A stretch of DNA of 64,000 nucleotides from Anaerolineales bacterium (GCA_016785015.1 JADHTJ010000006.1:1-64000); one strand, 5' to 3'. Shown: positions 9,273 to 19,517, numbered from the stretch's first letter. Notes: generated from the sequence alone by a model not told the origin. Made by a program: numbers and translations.

Positions 9273-11129
9273 ATGACCACAGAAACTGCAGAACCCACCG
9301 TTCAAGAGGATAGAGATACAGAAACTATCATCCAGAAAAGAAACCGGCCAGAGCAGCGTGCGCTTCGTTTCGTCCGCAAAACTTGGTATTGGTTCTTGCT
9401 CGGCGGAATCGTTCTTGGTTCTCTCGTAAGTCCTGAGTTTTTAAACCTGGTGTTAGTAGCACTCAGCGGCGCAGCGCGCATGCTATCCATGGTCGCCCTG
9501 GTACTGATCCAATTTGTAGCAATTTTCTGGTTTATGGCTCGCTCCAAAGTGGAGGTCATCACTCCTGAAGACCCCAAAACCCTGACCTTTGATGATTACA
9601 AGGGTCAGCCCCAACTGCTAAAACTAGTCAAGCAATGGATTTCCTTGCTATCAGATCGCTCTAAATTCCGCGAAATGGGTGGCGAATATATCAACGGCTT
9701 GCTGCTATACGGCCCTCCCGGCACGGGCAAAACAATGCTGGCCAAATGCATGGCAGGTGAATCCGGCATTGCCTTCATCTCCATCGAAGGCTCAGGTTTC
9801 AAAGCCATGTTCTGGGGCGTAGATGTGCTCAAAATGATTTCATTCATCAACAAAGCCCGCAAGTTGGCGCGAGAATGGGGCGCCTGCATTGCCTTTATTG
9901 ATGAGATTGACGCCGTTGGCGCTTCGCGCGGTGGCGTGATGGGTGGTGGTCAGCACACCATGGGCGCAGGTGGCGCAGGCGGCATGATGGGAGGCGGAAC
10001 CGGTGCCCTGACGCGTTTACTATACGAAATGGACGGTGTTGAGGAACCTACTCGCTATGAGCGCATCCGCAATCGAATTCTAAAATGGCTGATGAAGCCG
10101 ATCCCCGAACGAGATTGGCACGTGCTTTTCATGGGGTCGACCAACAGACCCGATGTGCTTGATCCTGCCCTGACGCGCCCCGGCCGCTTCGACCGTAAAA
10201 TCCAGGTCGCACCCCCCGACCGCACAGGTCGCCAGGCAATAATCGAATATTATTTGAGCAGAATCCATCACGATGACAGCATCGACACCGACGCCATCGT
10301 CTCAGATACAACCGGCTACACGCCGGCCCAAATCATGTCCGCCATCACCAAGGACTCTGTCCGTATGGCCATTTTCGACGGGCGTGAAAAAGTCTGCCAG
10401 CGCGATATCGACCTGGCCTTTCAGGAGCAGCTCATGGGGCTGGAAAACCCCATTGAAGATATGCAGGAAGATCAAAGAGAGCAGGTTGCTTACCACGAAG
10501 CTGGGCACGCCGTTGGTATCTATTACTTGATGCCCGAACAGCGCATCGTGCGCGCCACGATTATTCGGCGCTCTGACGCTTTAGGTTATGTACTACCAGC
10601 CTCGAATTATGAGATCTATGCCACACCATTGAACTGGTTCGTACGGCGCATCATGGTCAGCTTGTGCGGTGATGTCTCCACCAAACTGTGGAGCGGCGAG
10701 CCTTGGTCCGGCACCGGCGGCGATTTCCAGAATGTGCGCAACATGATGCAAGCCTTGGCGGGCCAGGGTTTCTTTGGCCCCCCCGTGCAGGACCCCACCA
10801 CTATGCAGTGGAAGGTCAGCGATCACGAATCTAAGTTCACCCAATTCTGGAAACAGGCAGAGGATAAAACCACCAGCCTGCTCACTGAACATTGGACCGA
10901 GGTCGACGCTGTAGCCAAAGCCTTACTCGAGCGTGATGACCTGACCGGCAAGGAGATCATCAAGATCATTCAAGATATCACCGGGGTCGATGTACGCGAA
11001 GGCGAAGATGATCCCGTCGAAGAGTTGGTTGCCGAAGGTGGCAATACAGAAGCGGTTGTGATTTCTGATAATGGGAAAAAACCAGCGAAGAAGAAAGTGG
11101 TCAAGAAATCTAAATCGGCTGACGCGTAA
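9273..11129 (+). CDS. FtsH-like AAA+ ATPase / M41 zinc metalloprotease
   Basis: Walker A GPPGTGKT, Walker B IAFIDEID, SRH TRPGRFDRKIQV, YHEAGHAV zinc motif; two N-terminal TM segments. Confidence 0.88.
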   Translation: MTTETAEPTVQEDRDTETIIQKRNRPEQRALRFVRKTWYWFLLGGIVLGSLVSPEFLNLVLVALSGAARMLSMVALVLIQFVAIFWFMARSKVEVITPEDPKTLTFDDYKGQPQLLKLVKQWISLLSDRSKFREMGGEYINGLLLYGPPGTGKTMLAKCMAGESGIAFISIEGSGFKAMFWGVDVLKMISFINKARKLAREWGACIAFIDEIDAVGASRGGVMGGGQHTMGAGGAGGMMGGGTGALTRLLYEMDGVEEPTRYERIRNRILKWLMKPIPERDWHVLFMGSTNRPDVLDPALTRPGRFDRKIQVAPPDRTGRQAIIEYYLSRIHHDDSIDTDAIVSDTTGYTPAQIMSAITKDSVRMAIFDGREKVCQRDIDLAFQEQLMGLENPIEDMQEDQREQVAYHEAGHAVGIYYLMPEQRIVRATIIRRSDALGYVLPASNYEIYATPLNWFVRRIMVSLCGDVSTKLWSGEPWSGTGGDFQNVRNMMQALAGQGFFGPPVQDPTTMQWKVSDHESKFTQFWKQAEDKTTSLLTEHWTEVDAVAKALLERDDLTGKEIIKIIQDITGVDVREGEDDPVEELVAEGGNTEAVVISDNGKKPAKKKVVKKSKSADA

Positions 11130-11426
11130 TCGAGACTGAACACGGGAAAAATCAAGATACGCTTTCGAGAGATATCACTGCCCGCCAACTGATAGGACGG
11201 TGATTATCGTGTGTCAGCACAGTCAGGAAACTTCAAATTCTTTTATTATTGTCGCTGGTCTGGCAGTCTGCTGAGGAAGAGGTTTGATATTCACTGGCTT
11301 GCTTCCAGATATTCAGTTCGCACTACCCTAAGGATACAGCAGTTGGCATTTTTCTGGCAACATTTTCCATGATCCACCCTTAGACCTGGGGCGAGTCATC
11401 CCATTAGTAGCATATCATTTTAACAA

Positions 11427-11464
11427 CTAGACCCTGAGATGAAGACGAGTTCTCAGGGTCTAGT
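11427..11464. terminator. Hairpin ACTAGACCCTGAGA / TCTCAGGGTCTAGT
   Basis: 14-bp perfect arms, 10-nt loop, between convergent genes. Confidence 0.6.
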
Positions 11465-11512
11465 ATTTTAGATACAAATGACGGCCTGGCCGTCGTGCGA
11501 TTCAGGTTCGGG

Positions 11513-12337
11513 CTAGTCGTGCGGCTCGTGGCAAGCTGAGCATTCTTCTTTTCCGCGGGTCCACTGGCCTAAGTCAAATTCCTTTCCTTTGCTGTGGCAT
11601 GTACGGCATGCCTGTGTATCCTCCGAGAGGGGAAGTACAGCTTCAAACGCACCATCAGCGTTAGCATTGAGCAGTTCAACGGCGTAGGCAGCTACATCTC
11701 CAGTCAATCGGCCACATCGTTCGCTGCGTTCAGCGGAACCCGAGGCGAATCCGCTAGCCTTGCACCAATTGGTTACAGAAACATGGCACAATGATGATTC
11801 AGATACACTCTGTTCCAGGGCCTGGTCGGATTTATATTCGGAGACCAGGAATTCGTGGTTAACGGCCAGGTCATTGCTGATGGCTGTGGGAAGAGGGGTG
11901 GCAGAATACCATGCTATCAGTTCGTTAACCAGCGGCTTGTAGTCTTCCCCAGCAATAAGTCCAATTGCCGCGCAAGCACCGTTCAGCCCTCCACATAGAC
12001 TCCCCCACCCTACAACGCCTCCTTCACCGTATTTCATCATCAAGGTGGGGAAATTGGCGTATGGATCACCAACCTTCTCTCCAAGGGCTGAAACGATAGC
12101 ATGGAAAGCTCCATAGGAACAGGCCCCCTCATAATAGCCGAGGTGCCCCAATTTTCTTACTTGCTCTACGTCCAGCTTCTCATATGACCAGGGCCATTCT
12201 TGCTGAACCACACCTTTGGTCAATTTTGAGGTTGAAGAAATACCAATTGCGCTAGCTGCAACTATTCCCGCGCCTGACAGAAACTCTCTTCTAGATATGG
12301 TTCTCGGTTGATCATCTTTCTCGATTTTGACACTCAT
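11513..12337 (-). CDS. Split-Soret cytochrome c-like / C_GCAxxG_C_C family protein with Tat signal
   Basis: RRxFL Tat-like motif (SRREFLSGAG); GSLCGGLNGACAAIGLI; C-terminal CRTCH and CSACH heme motifs. Confidence 0.75.
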   Translation of the reverse strand: MSVKIEKDDQPRTISRREFLSGAGIVAASAIGISSTSKLTKGVVQQEWPWSYEKLDVEQVRKLGHLGYYEGACSYGAFHAIVSALGEKVGDPYANFPTLMMKYGEGGVVGWGSLCGGLNGACAAIGLIAGEDYKPLVNELIAWYSATPLPTAISNDLAVNHEFLVSEYKSDQALEQSVSESSLCHVSVTNWCKASGFASGSAERSERCGRLTGDVAAYAVELLNANADGAFEAVLPLSEDTQACRTCHSKGKEFDLGQWTRGKEECSACHEPHD

Positions 12338-12482
12338 GATGGCATCTCCTTTGTTCGATGGGTCAGATTAGATTTTACCCAGTATACAAAGACGCTCGGA
12401 GATTGTCGTGGGTGATAGCCCCCATTAGATTAAGGGAAGCTACCCATTTATAGGCCTTTATCCGAAAAACATATGCATTTAA

Positions 12483-12643
12483 TAATTGAAGTTACGCAAA
12501 AGTGGAATATTGAGAGTTCAAACCTGCCCTCAGTCTCCGCCCTCTCCCGAAGGGAGAGGGGACTTTGTCCCTTCTCCCCTTGGGAGAAGGTTAGGATGAG
12601 GGAGATCGGAGGCTTCTTCTGTTTTACTGCGTAACATCAGTTA
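12483..12643. repeat. Palindromic intergenic element R1 (TIR TAATTGAAGTTACGCA / TGCGTAACATCAGTTA)
   Basis: TIRs and inner TCTCCC/GGGAGA hairpins read from sequence; sister copy R2 at 16124-16253. Confidence 0.7.
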
Positions 12644-12652
12644 ATTAGATAC

Positions 12653-13318
12653 TCAGGATTCGTCTGGATCTAGTTCGAAAAGCCCTTTGCGAATGGCATA
12701 TTTCATGAGTTCTTGGATATTTTGGAGCCCCAACTTTTTCATCATACTGGCTCGGTGTTTTTCAACAGTCCTGACACTTAGATTGAGTTTATTGGCAATA
12801 TCCTGTGTTGATTGACCGTCTACAACAAGTTGCAAGGCCTCTTTTTCACGCAGCGTCAATAGTTCATATTCACTATTTAACTTTGGGCTGCGATTTGCCA
12901 GATAATCATCTAAAATTGACTTGGTCACCGTTGGTGAAAGATATGAATGCCCTTGATGGACAGCGCGTACAGCTACCGCTACCTCTTCTGGTTCTCCTCC
13001 TTTTAGAACGTATCCATCCCCTCCTGATTTGAGGAAAGCGAATAAATATTCTTCGCGATCATAAACAGAAAGAGCAATAATCCGGATATTGGGCAGCCTT
13101 TCGTGGATTTCTCTGGTCGCCTCCACTCCTCGAAGACCAGGCATCCCAATATCCATTAAAACTACATCAGGGAGGAGCTGAATGGTTTTTTCGATAGCTT
13201 CTAACCCGTCATGTGCCTCACCGACAACTTCGATATCCTCATGGTGCTCCAGTAATGCCCTAATCCCACCTCGAACAATGCCATGATCATCTGCAATCAA
13301 TACTCTTATTTTTCGCAA
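12653..13318 (-). CDS. NarL/LuxR-family response regulator
   Basis: IRVLIADDHGIVRGG receiver; LTLREKEALQLVVDGQSTQDIANKLNLSVRTVEKHRASMMKKL HTH. Confidence 0.93.
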   Translation of the reverse strand: MRKIRVLIADDHGIVRGGIRALLEHHEDIEVVGEAHDGLEAIEKTIQLLPDVVLMDIGMPGLRGVEATREIHERLPNIRIIALSVYDREEYLFAFLKSGGDGYVLKGGEPEEVAVAVRAVHQGHSYLSPTVTKSILDDYLANRSPKLNSEYELLTLREKEALQLVVDGQSTQDIANKLNLSVRTVEKHRASMMKKLGLQNIQELMKYAIRKGLFELDPDES

Positions 13319-13321
13319 GAA

Positions 13322-15589
13322 TCAACCCTCCAATGGTATCTCTGCGGTGAGACGGGTACCATCACCCAATTTTGACTCGACGAGCATTGTTCCCCCTAAC
13401 AATTCTGCTCGCTCATTCATTCCATTGAGGCCCCATCCATTCTGGCGATCAATAGCCATTCCCTTTTCTGGATCGAACCCTTTACCGTTGTCTTCTATTA
13501 TCAAACGTATATGCTGACGAATGAGTTCTAAATGAATTTTGGCTTCAGTCGCTTCGGAATGACGAAGTATGTTGGTCACTCCTTCTTGCACCAATCTGAA
13601 TAGTGTGATTTCCGTCTCAGAAGATGGTCTTTTGTCGAAACCACTAATTTTGACTTGAGTGTTGATATCAGAATTTCTTAGTCTTTCCTTAATGTGGCCA
13701 CGGATTGCCAATTCAAGTCCGAGATCGTCCAGCGCATCTGGTCGCAGGTCATAAATTAAAGCTCGTAAGTTTTGCAACGCCCGGGCAGACAAAGATCGCA
13801 ATGTGATCAATTTAGATTTTGATTTTTCCAGCTTATCAGAATGTGTAATTGTTTGTTCTAATACAGCACAATTCATGATCAACCCAGTAAGTTCTTGGGC
13901 AACTTCGTCATGAAGTTCTCTGGCGATACGTTTTCGTTCCTCCTCTTGAGCTGTGATCACTTTCTCAAGCAATTTTCTACGCACCTGCTCCCTTTTCTTC
14001 TCTTGGGTTACATCACGAATCAACTCTATTACGCCTATGATGGACCCGCTATCATCAAGTAACGGTGTGGCAACGATATCCACAAAACGGCCCTCATGTT
14101 GCCGATGCGGATGGTAATGGGTTGTTTTTGCAGTTTTCCCCGTTTTTAGAACCTTTTCGACAGGGCATTCGCAATGAGGTGATTTGCAAGCGCGGCCATC
14201 GTGATTTACGACCCAGCACGGTAATCCGAGCATATTTTTTTCTGGACCCCAACGTTCCCGTACGACTGCATTCGCGAGGCAAACTTTGAAGTCTGAATCT
14301 ATTACGATGAGATCGTCACTAAGACCATCAATAATCGCTTGTAGATAGTCACGTGCTAAGCGCGCTTCTTCTTGGGCAGCTTCTACTTCCATGGTGCGCT
14401 GATGAACTCGTTGATCAAGCTCCATATTCCATTCGTTGATTTCATCCATAGCGTTTTGCACCTTTGTGCGCATGTTGTCGAATGATTTCGCCAGCACACC
14501 AATTTCATCACCTCGATCCAATGAGATTGGTGTAATAAAATCTCCATTTGCAATTCGTTGTGCAGCTGCATTGAGGAAATGCAACGGCTTAGTGACACTA
14601 TGCATAAACAACAATGCAAATATTAAAGCAAAACCTAAGGCTACGATGCCAAAAAAGACAATCCGAAATTGAAGTTGCCGGGTCTCGGCAAACGCTTCCC
14701 CCTGTTCCTGTCGAATCACTACCCCCCAATCTGCTTTTGTTAATGGAGAAAATGCAATTACCTCTAATTCTAGTGGGGCGTCTTGAGAGTCGGCATGACA
14801 ATCATGGCATGTACCAGCTTGCGCTTCTCCTTGATAGATCATGGCTGCAATATTTCCTTTATGATCGCTCTGATGAAATAGGCGGTCTGCATGTGAGCTG
14901 ATCAAAATCATCCCATTACTGTCAGCAACTTCCAAATTGCCGGTTTTTCCCAGGTTGATCTGACGTAAAAAGAAACTAAATTCTGGACTGTCTAAAGTGA
15001 GCTTAGCAACCAGGGCTCCTTTTATGTTATCTTGAGAGTCTCGTACTGACACACTGGCTAGCACTGATGGTTTATCATCCGCGGTCAAATGTACAAGCCC
15101 ACTCAACTCAAAACTTCCTTTTTGTAGAGTGTTCTTAATAGATGAAATTGAAATTAATGATTGGCTTTCTGGTGACGACGATTTGGGTTCTATTGAAATA
15201 ATTTCCCCTTCGTTATTCAATAGATAGACCTGCTGGCTCACGGTTTGGATTTGATGGAATGCTTCTTCTATACTTGTTAATTCTATAGCAAATTGATCTG
15301 GTGGAGACGGAACAATCTCCAGTTGATCCACAGCTCCAAGCATCATACGCTCCACACGCGCTATTAAATAATCCAGATGATTAGAGGCCACCTGAGCAAG
15401 CAACACTCGCTCTTGCAAAGTCCGTTGTGTGCTTGTCTCCGTAGCATTCACACCAAGATATCCAAATACTCCTACAATCACGACTAATCCTCCAATAACC
15501 ATGATTGCGAGTTTTATCGTCAATCCAGTATCTGTCCAAACTTGTTGAATCCTACGAAAATACCAATTTGCATTCTTTTCGGCAAGCAT
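13322..15589 (-). CDS. Membrane sensor histidine kinase (periplasmic sensor with CxxCH, HAMP, PAS, HisKA_3/HATPase)
   Basis: Two TMs; HAMP; PAS with NHDGRACKSPHCECPVEKV; RKRIARELHDEVAQELTGL H-box; DNGKGF N-box. Confidence 0.92.
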   Translation of the reverse strand: MLAEKNANWYFRRIQQVWTDTGLTIKLAIMVIGGLVVIVGVFGYLGVNATETSTQRTLQERVLLAQVASNHLDYLIARVERMMLGAVDQLEIVPSPPDQFAIELTSIEEAFHQIQTVSQQVYLLNNEGEIISIEPKSSSPESQSLISISSIKNTLQKGSFELSGLVHLTADDKPSVLASVSVRDSQDNIKGALVAKLTLDSPEFSFFLRQINLGKTGNLEVADSNGMILISSHADRLFHQSDHKGNIAAMIYQGEAQAGTCHDCHADSQDAPLELEVIAFSPLTKADWGVVIRQEQGEAFAETRQLQFRIVFFGIVALGFALIFALLFMHSVTKPLHFLNAAAQRIANGDFITPISLDRGDEIGVLAKSFDNMRTKVQNAMDEINEWNMELDQRVHQRTMEVEAAQEEARLARDYLQAIIDGLSDDLIVIDSDFKVCLANAVVRERWGPEKNMLGLPCWVVNHDGRACKSPHCECPVEKVLKTGKTAKTTHYHPHRQHEGRFVDIVATPLLDDSGSIIGVIELIRDVTQEKKREQVRRKLLEKVITAQEEERKRIARELHDEVAQELTGLIMNCAVLEQTITHSDKLEKSKSKLITLRSLSARALQNLRALIYDLRPDALDDLGLELAIRGHIKERLRNSDINTQVKISGFDKRPSSETEITLFRLVQEGVTNILRHSEATEAKIHLELIRQHIRLIIEDNGKGFDPEKGMAIDRQNGWGLNGMNERAELLGGTMLVESKLGDGTRLTAEIPLEG

Positions 15590-16123
15590 TTTCTTCCTCT
15601 TGGATTTTCTCTGTAAGGAGATCTACATTGGATTTATCTGCAGAAAATAAAATTTTAATTGGACTGCGCCTTGATTGATAAGTTAGATTTGATGAATTCA
15701 AATGAATTCAGGTTCATCTTAAACCGTTTTGGAGTGGCCTAATCAAGTATTTTTTCACGCCAGGTGAATGTGCTTTCATCGTCGTGGTTTAGAGCGGTTA
15801 TAATTTCAATACTTCATTTTTTGTCATGGCCGTAGGCCCGCCCTTGGCGTGAACTCCGCCAGGGGTGACACTTGCGCCTGCGCTGCAAGTGCAGGTGAGA
15901 ATCTCCACCCTGTAGAGACTTTCACCTGGTAACTTCAATTCAAATGCCAAAAAGATAGTAGCAGGTCTGGCAGCCTTCCGGCGCTGGTGGCAAATAATAT
16001 TCATCGATGCGACCCAGCATGGTTGACATAAGTTCTTTTTATCACATATGACATACGCGATCAAATGATGGATGTCCTCAATGTCTCTTAATCCAAATTT
16101 GAGCAACCCTCTTCGTAAATTAA

Positions 16124-16253
16124 TAACTCATGTTACGCAAAAGTGGACTATTGAGAATTCAACCCTGCCCTCATCCTAACCTTCTCCCAAGGGGAGAAGG
16201 CAGAGGGTGAAGGAGAACGGTAGCTTCTTTTTTTAACTGCGAAGCATCAGTTA
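16124..16253. repeat. Palindromic intergenic element R2 (same family as R1)
   Basis: TAACTCATGTTACGCA / TGCGAAGCATCAGTTA ends; core CCTAACCTTCTCCCAAGGGGAGAAGG. Confidence 0.7.
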
Positions 16254-16303
16254 ATAAATCAAGATGGGGATCATCCAAAAGAAAAAAGAACATGAAAAAA
16301 TTT

Positions 16304-16413
16304 GGGTCTCTAGGATTCGCCGTGGTAAGGGGCCACATTTGGGGGTAGGGGGCGTGCGGCGCACGCCCCCAACCCCCAAATGTGAGGTCTCTCACGGCAA
16401 TTCCCATAGAACC
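16304..16413. repeat. Palindromic intergenic element R9 (ACATTTGGGGGTAGGGGGCGTGCG...CGCACGCCCCCAACCCCCAAATGT)
   Basis: Long perfect/near-perfect arms; inverted-orientation sister copy at 42634-42743. Confidence 0.7.
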
Positions 16414-16517
16414 AAAAATTTCTCCTCGCGATGTCAGGTTATCCGATATAATGGTCTAGCTCGACTGATTATGTCTTGGCCGTATAGCCTAAACAAATAT
16501 ATATTAGGAGGCCATTC

Positions 16518-17759
16518 TTGTTACCGTTCTTACAGTTTCTAATTATTTTAGCCGTGATCATTACGGCAGCTAAGCTGGGCGGCTACTTTAGTGTCCGTCT
16601 GGGTCAACCAGCAGTGGCGGGTGAAGTGCTGGCTGGACTGATCCTCGGCCCGACAGTGCTAAACTTCCTGCATTGGGATATCTTCACAGATGTTCATTTG
16701 GAAGAAACAATTACCTTCTTAGCCGAGTTGGGCGTGCTACTACTGCTATTTATTGCCGGACTAGAACTGCACATATCTGACCTGCAGAAATCCGGGCGGG
16801 CTGCGGTATTTGCTGGAGTGCTGGGCTTCCTAGTTCCGCTGGGGTTCGGCTATTTGGTGGCCATATTAATGGGCTTTGATCCCCAACAGGGATTGTTCAT
16901 CGGTTTGTTGCTGGCGCCAACCAGCGTGAGCATCTCGGCACAAACACTCATGGAATTGGGCGCACTGCGCAGCCGGGTGGGGGCCAGCCTGCTCGGTGGG
17001 GCGGTGATCGACGATACCCTGGTAGTATTGGGAATCTCAATTTACCTGGCGGTACTGGGTGGTAGCGGTTCACAAGAGCTAAGTGCTGGAAGCGGAATTT
17101 TACTACTGGTGGGACGGATGATTTTATATATTGCACTGGCGATCTTTGTAGGTATTGTATTGCTGCCGCGGTTTGCGCGCTGGACAGAACGCCTGCCGAT
17201 CAGTGAAGGCGTAATCGCATTCGCTTTCACGGTGATGATCTTTTACGCTTGGTCAGCCGAATATCTTGGCAGCCTGGCGACGATCATTGGGGCCTTCCTG
17301 GCCGGGCTATTCTTTGCCCGCACACCGCTCAAAGCCAAGATAACACAGGGATTTTCGGCGATAGCGTACGGTGTTTTCGTGCCGATCTTCTTTGTGGATG
17401 TTGGCTTGGAAGCGAATTTCCGTGCATTGGATCGTAAGACTTTGGCATTCTTAGGAATACTGCTGGCTGCAGCAATAGTGTCCAAGATTATTGGTTCTGG
17501 TCTGGGTGGCTTACTAGGCAAGCTGTCTGTCAGGGAATCAGTGCAACTGGGCTTCAGCATGGTGCCGCGCGGCGAGGTTGTCTTGATTGTGGCAACGGTG
17601 GGAATCACGGAAGGCTTTATTAGCCAGACCGAGGTTTCGATTGCGGTAGCGATGGTGGTTTTGACGACTTTATTGACGCCCCCAGTCTTGCGATTGATGT
17701 TCCGTAAAGGCACTCAATCCAATGGGCAGGTGACGGCGATGACAGATTCGGACGCCTAA
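16518..17759 (+). CDS. CPA2-type cation:proton antiporter (Kef/NapA-like membrane domain)
   Basis: About 12 hydrophobic segments; GQPAVAGEVLAGLILGPTVL and FVPIFFVDVGLEANF motifs; TTG start with upstream aggagg. Confidence 0.88.
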   Translation: MLPFLQFLIILAVIITAAKLGGYFSVRLGQPAVAGEVLAGLILGPTVLNFLHWDIFTDVHLEETITFLAELGVLLLLFIAGLELHISDLQKSGRAAVFAGVLGFLVPLGFGYLVAILMGFDPQQGLFIGLLLAPTSVSISAQTLMELGALRSRVGASLLGGAVIDDTLVVLGISIYLAVLGGSGSQELSAGSGILLLVGRMILYIALAIFVGIVLLPRFARWTERLPISEGVIAFAFTVMIFYAWSAEYLGSLATIIGAFLAGLFFARTPLKAKITQGFSAIAYGVFVPIFFVDVGLEANFRALDRKTLAFLGILLAAAIVSKIIGSGLGGLLGKLSVRESVQLGFSMVPRGEVVLIVATVGITEGFISQTEVSIAVAMVVLTTLLTPPVLRLMFRKGTQSNGQVTAMTDSDA

Positions 17760-17770
17760 GGAGATATAAG

Positions 17771-18118
17771 ATGTATTTAATTGTATTAGTTGTGAATGAT
17801 CCTTATCATTGTAAGGATCTGTTAAACTCCTGGAATGAGGCAGGGGTACCGGGGGCCACAATCATAGAAACCCTGGGGTTGCAGCGCGCACTCAAGGGTG
17901 TGGTTCGCGATAATTTGCCCCTAATGCCAACGCTGCAAGATATTGAGAGTGCTGAAGAAACCCGCAACCGGACCATGTTTTCTGTGGTGCCAGATCAAGA
18001 AACTGTGAAACGGGTTCGGACAGCAACCGAAGCGTTATTAGGTTCACTGGAAGCAGAAGATACAGGTTTTATGTTCGTAGTTCCGGTGAACGAGGTCTTT
18101 GGCCTTTGGAAGGAATAA
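17771..18118 (+). CDS. Small PII-like / ferredoxin-fold protein coupled to the antiporter
   Basis: 115 aa; N-terminal MYLIVLVVNDPYHCKDLLNSWNEAGVPGATIIE resembles PII-like beta-alpha-beta; 11 bp after antiporter stop with its own SD. Confidence 0.5.
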   Translation: MYLIVLVVNDPYHCKDLLNSWNEAGVPGATIIETLGLQRALKGVVRDNLPLMPTLQDIESAEETRNRTMFSVVPDQETVKRVRTATEALLGSLEAEDTGFMFVVPVNEVFGLWKE

Positions 18119-18133
18119 CAACCCTTTGCCATC

Positions 18134-19495
18134 CTACTCCCACGACCAGAATGCCAAAACACCGTTGACCAAATAACGCGGCTCTAAGCGTCCGCTAGAA
18201 CGCACCACCCAGATCACAGGAGCACCCTCGGGTAGCGTTGCTGACAGAACCAAATTTTGGCCATCAGGCGACCATATCGTGGCTGACTTCTGAAATTGAG
18301 TAAAAAGTTGCAGCATATTCAAGAATTCAGGTGTAGGCGTAAAGGGGTATGTTACTTCACGCGATTCGATGTTCTTCTTACCAAATTCCATCACGCGCGC
18401 TTTCACAGTCCCCACAGGGATTGTTCCTGACTGACTTGCGTCTTCGGACAAGGTGACTTCGATCACTTGAAAGGGGAAATAGGCAATTTGTTCACTGTCT
18501 GGGGACCAGAAAAAGGCCATGACGTTCTTTTCCCCGGTGACAATGATCTGGTTATTGTTTTCAAAATCAAGAATGGTAAGTTGGCCTATTAAAAATCCTG
18601 CACTCAGATTGTCCCCTGATATCCAGGCGACTTTGCTACCATCTGGGGCGATGGTAAAGGAAATTTCGCCCTCAAAGGTCGCCAGGGTTTCTTCAAGATG
18701 GCCATTCTTATCCAGCATCACCAGCGACTTCTGGCCTTGGACTTCAACTGCCACAATGACATGCTCACCGTCCGCAGTCCACGTGGGAGCCTGGAAATTT
18801 GAAGGTGTATGGCTAAGAACTTTTTCTTCAATCGCCCCATCGGCAACATTCAGGAATGACATGCGCTCAACGGAGGCTGCATTTAGCCCTCCAGCATGAG
18901 TCAAAATTCTCTGACCGTCAGGCGACCAGCTCCAAAAATAGGGCCTCCCAGCGTCCAATAACCTTGCTTCTCCACCTTGGCTGGGCACAGAATATAACGC
19001 CATGCCGCGGCTGAAATTTGAATCGGCCAGAAAACCTAACTGATCATTGGTAGGTGACCAGGATATATAAAAGGGGAAGAACTGATCGCTGGTAAAAGTT
19101 TCAACAAGCTCTAAATTGTCCAATGAAACCGTGAAGACACTCGCCGTATCAATCTCCTGGCTGCCCATTGAGCCGTTCACGCCCACGAAAGCTATCTGGC
19201 TGCTGTCAAATGACCAGGCAGGAGTCTGGTATACCACAACTGAGTTGTCGTCCGCCGACCCGAAACGCGCATCAGTGGTGATCTGTTTATTTTTGCCACC
19301 CGCCTGATCCATTGTGTAGATATTGCCATCCACTCCGACGTACGCAATCAGGCCAGATTTCCTCTCCAGGTTAGCCATCATCGGACTCTGCTCCATGCGC
19401 TGATTTGAAAGTGAACTGCATGAAGCCAATATCAAGGAAATCATTAACGCCAATAATGTGATTCCAAATGCCTTAGAATTTTTTCTTAACCACAT
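18134..19495 (-). CDS. TolB/WD40-like beta-propeller lipoprotein
   Basis: Lipobox ILASCSS; repeats WSPDGQRI, WTADGEHV, WSPDSEQIAYF. Confidence 0.8.
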   Translation of the reverse strand: MWLRKNSKAFGITLLALMISLILASCSSLSNQRMEQSPMMANLERKSGLIAYVGVDGNIYTMDQAGGKNKQITTDARFGSADDNSVVVYQTPAWSFDSSQIAFVGVNGSMGSQEIDTASVFTVSLDNLELVETFTSDQFFPFYISWSPTNDQLGFLADSNFSRGMALYSVPSQGGEARLLDAGRPYFWSWSPDGQRILTHAGGLNAASVERMSFLNVADGAIEEKVLSHTPSNFQAPTWTADGEHVIVAVEVQGQKSLVMLDKNGHLEETLATFEGEISFTIAPDGSKVAWISGDNLSAGFLIGQLTILDFENNNQIIVTGEKNVMAFFWSPDSEQIAYFPFQVIEVTLSEDASQSGTIPVGTVKARVMEFGKKNIESREVTYPFTPTPEFLNMLQLFTQFQKSATIWSPDGQNLVLSATLPEGAPVIWVVRSSGRLEPRYLVNGVLAFWSWE

Positions 19496-19517
19496 AATCT
19501 AAAACCTCTCAATAACT

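Noticed and set aside
16171-16542. Short ORFs over R2/R9 (e.g. MGIAVRDLTFGGWGRAPHAPYPQ)
   Set aside because: They translate palindromic repeat DNA; the same peptide recurs at 42541-42777 only because the element does.
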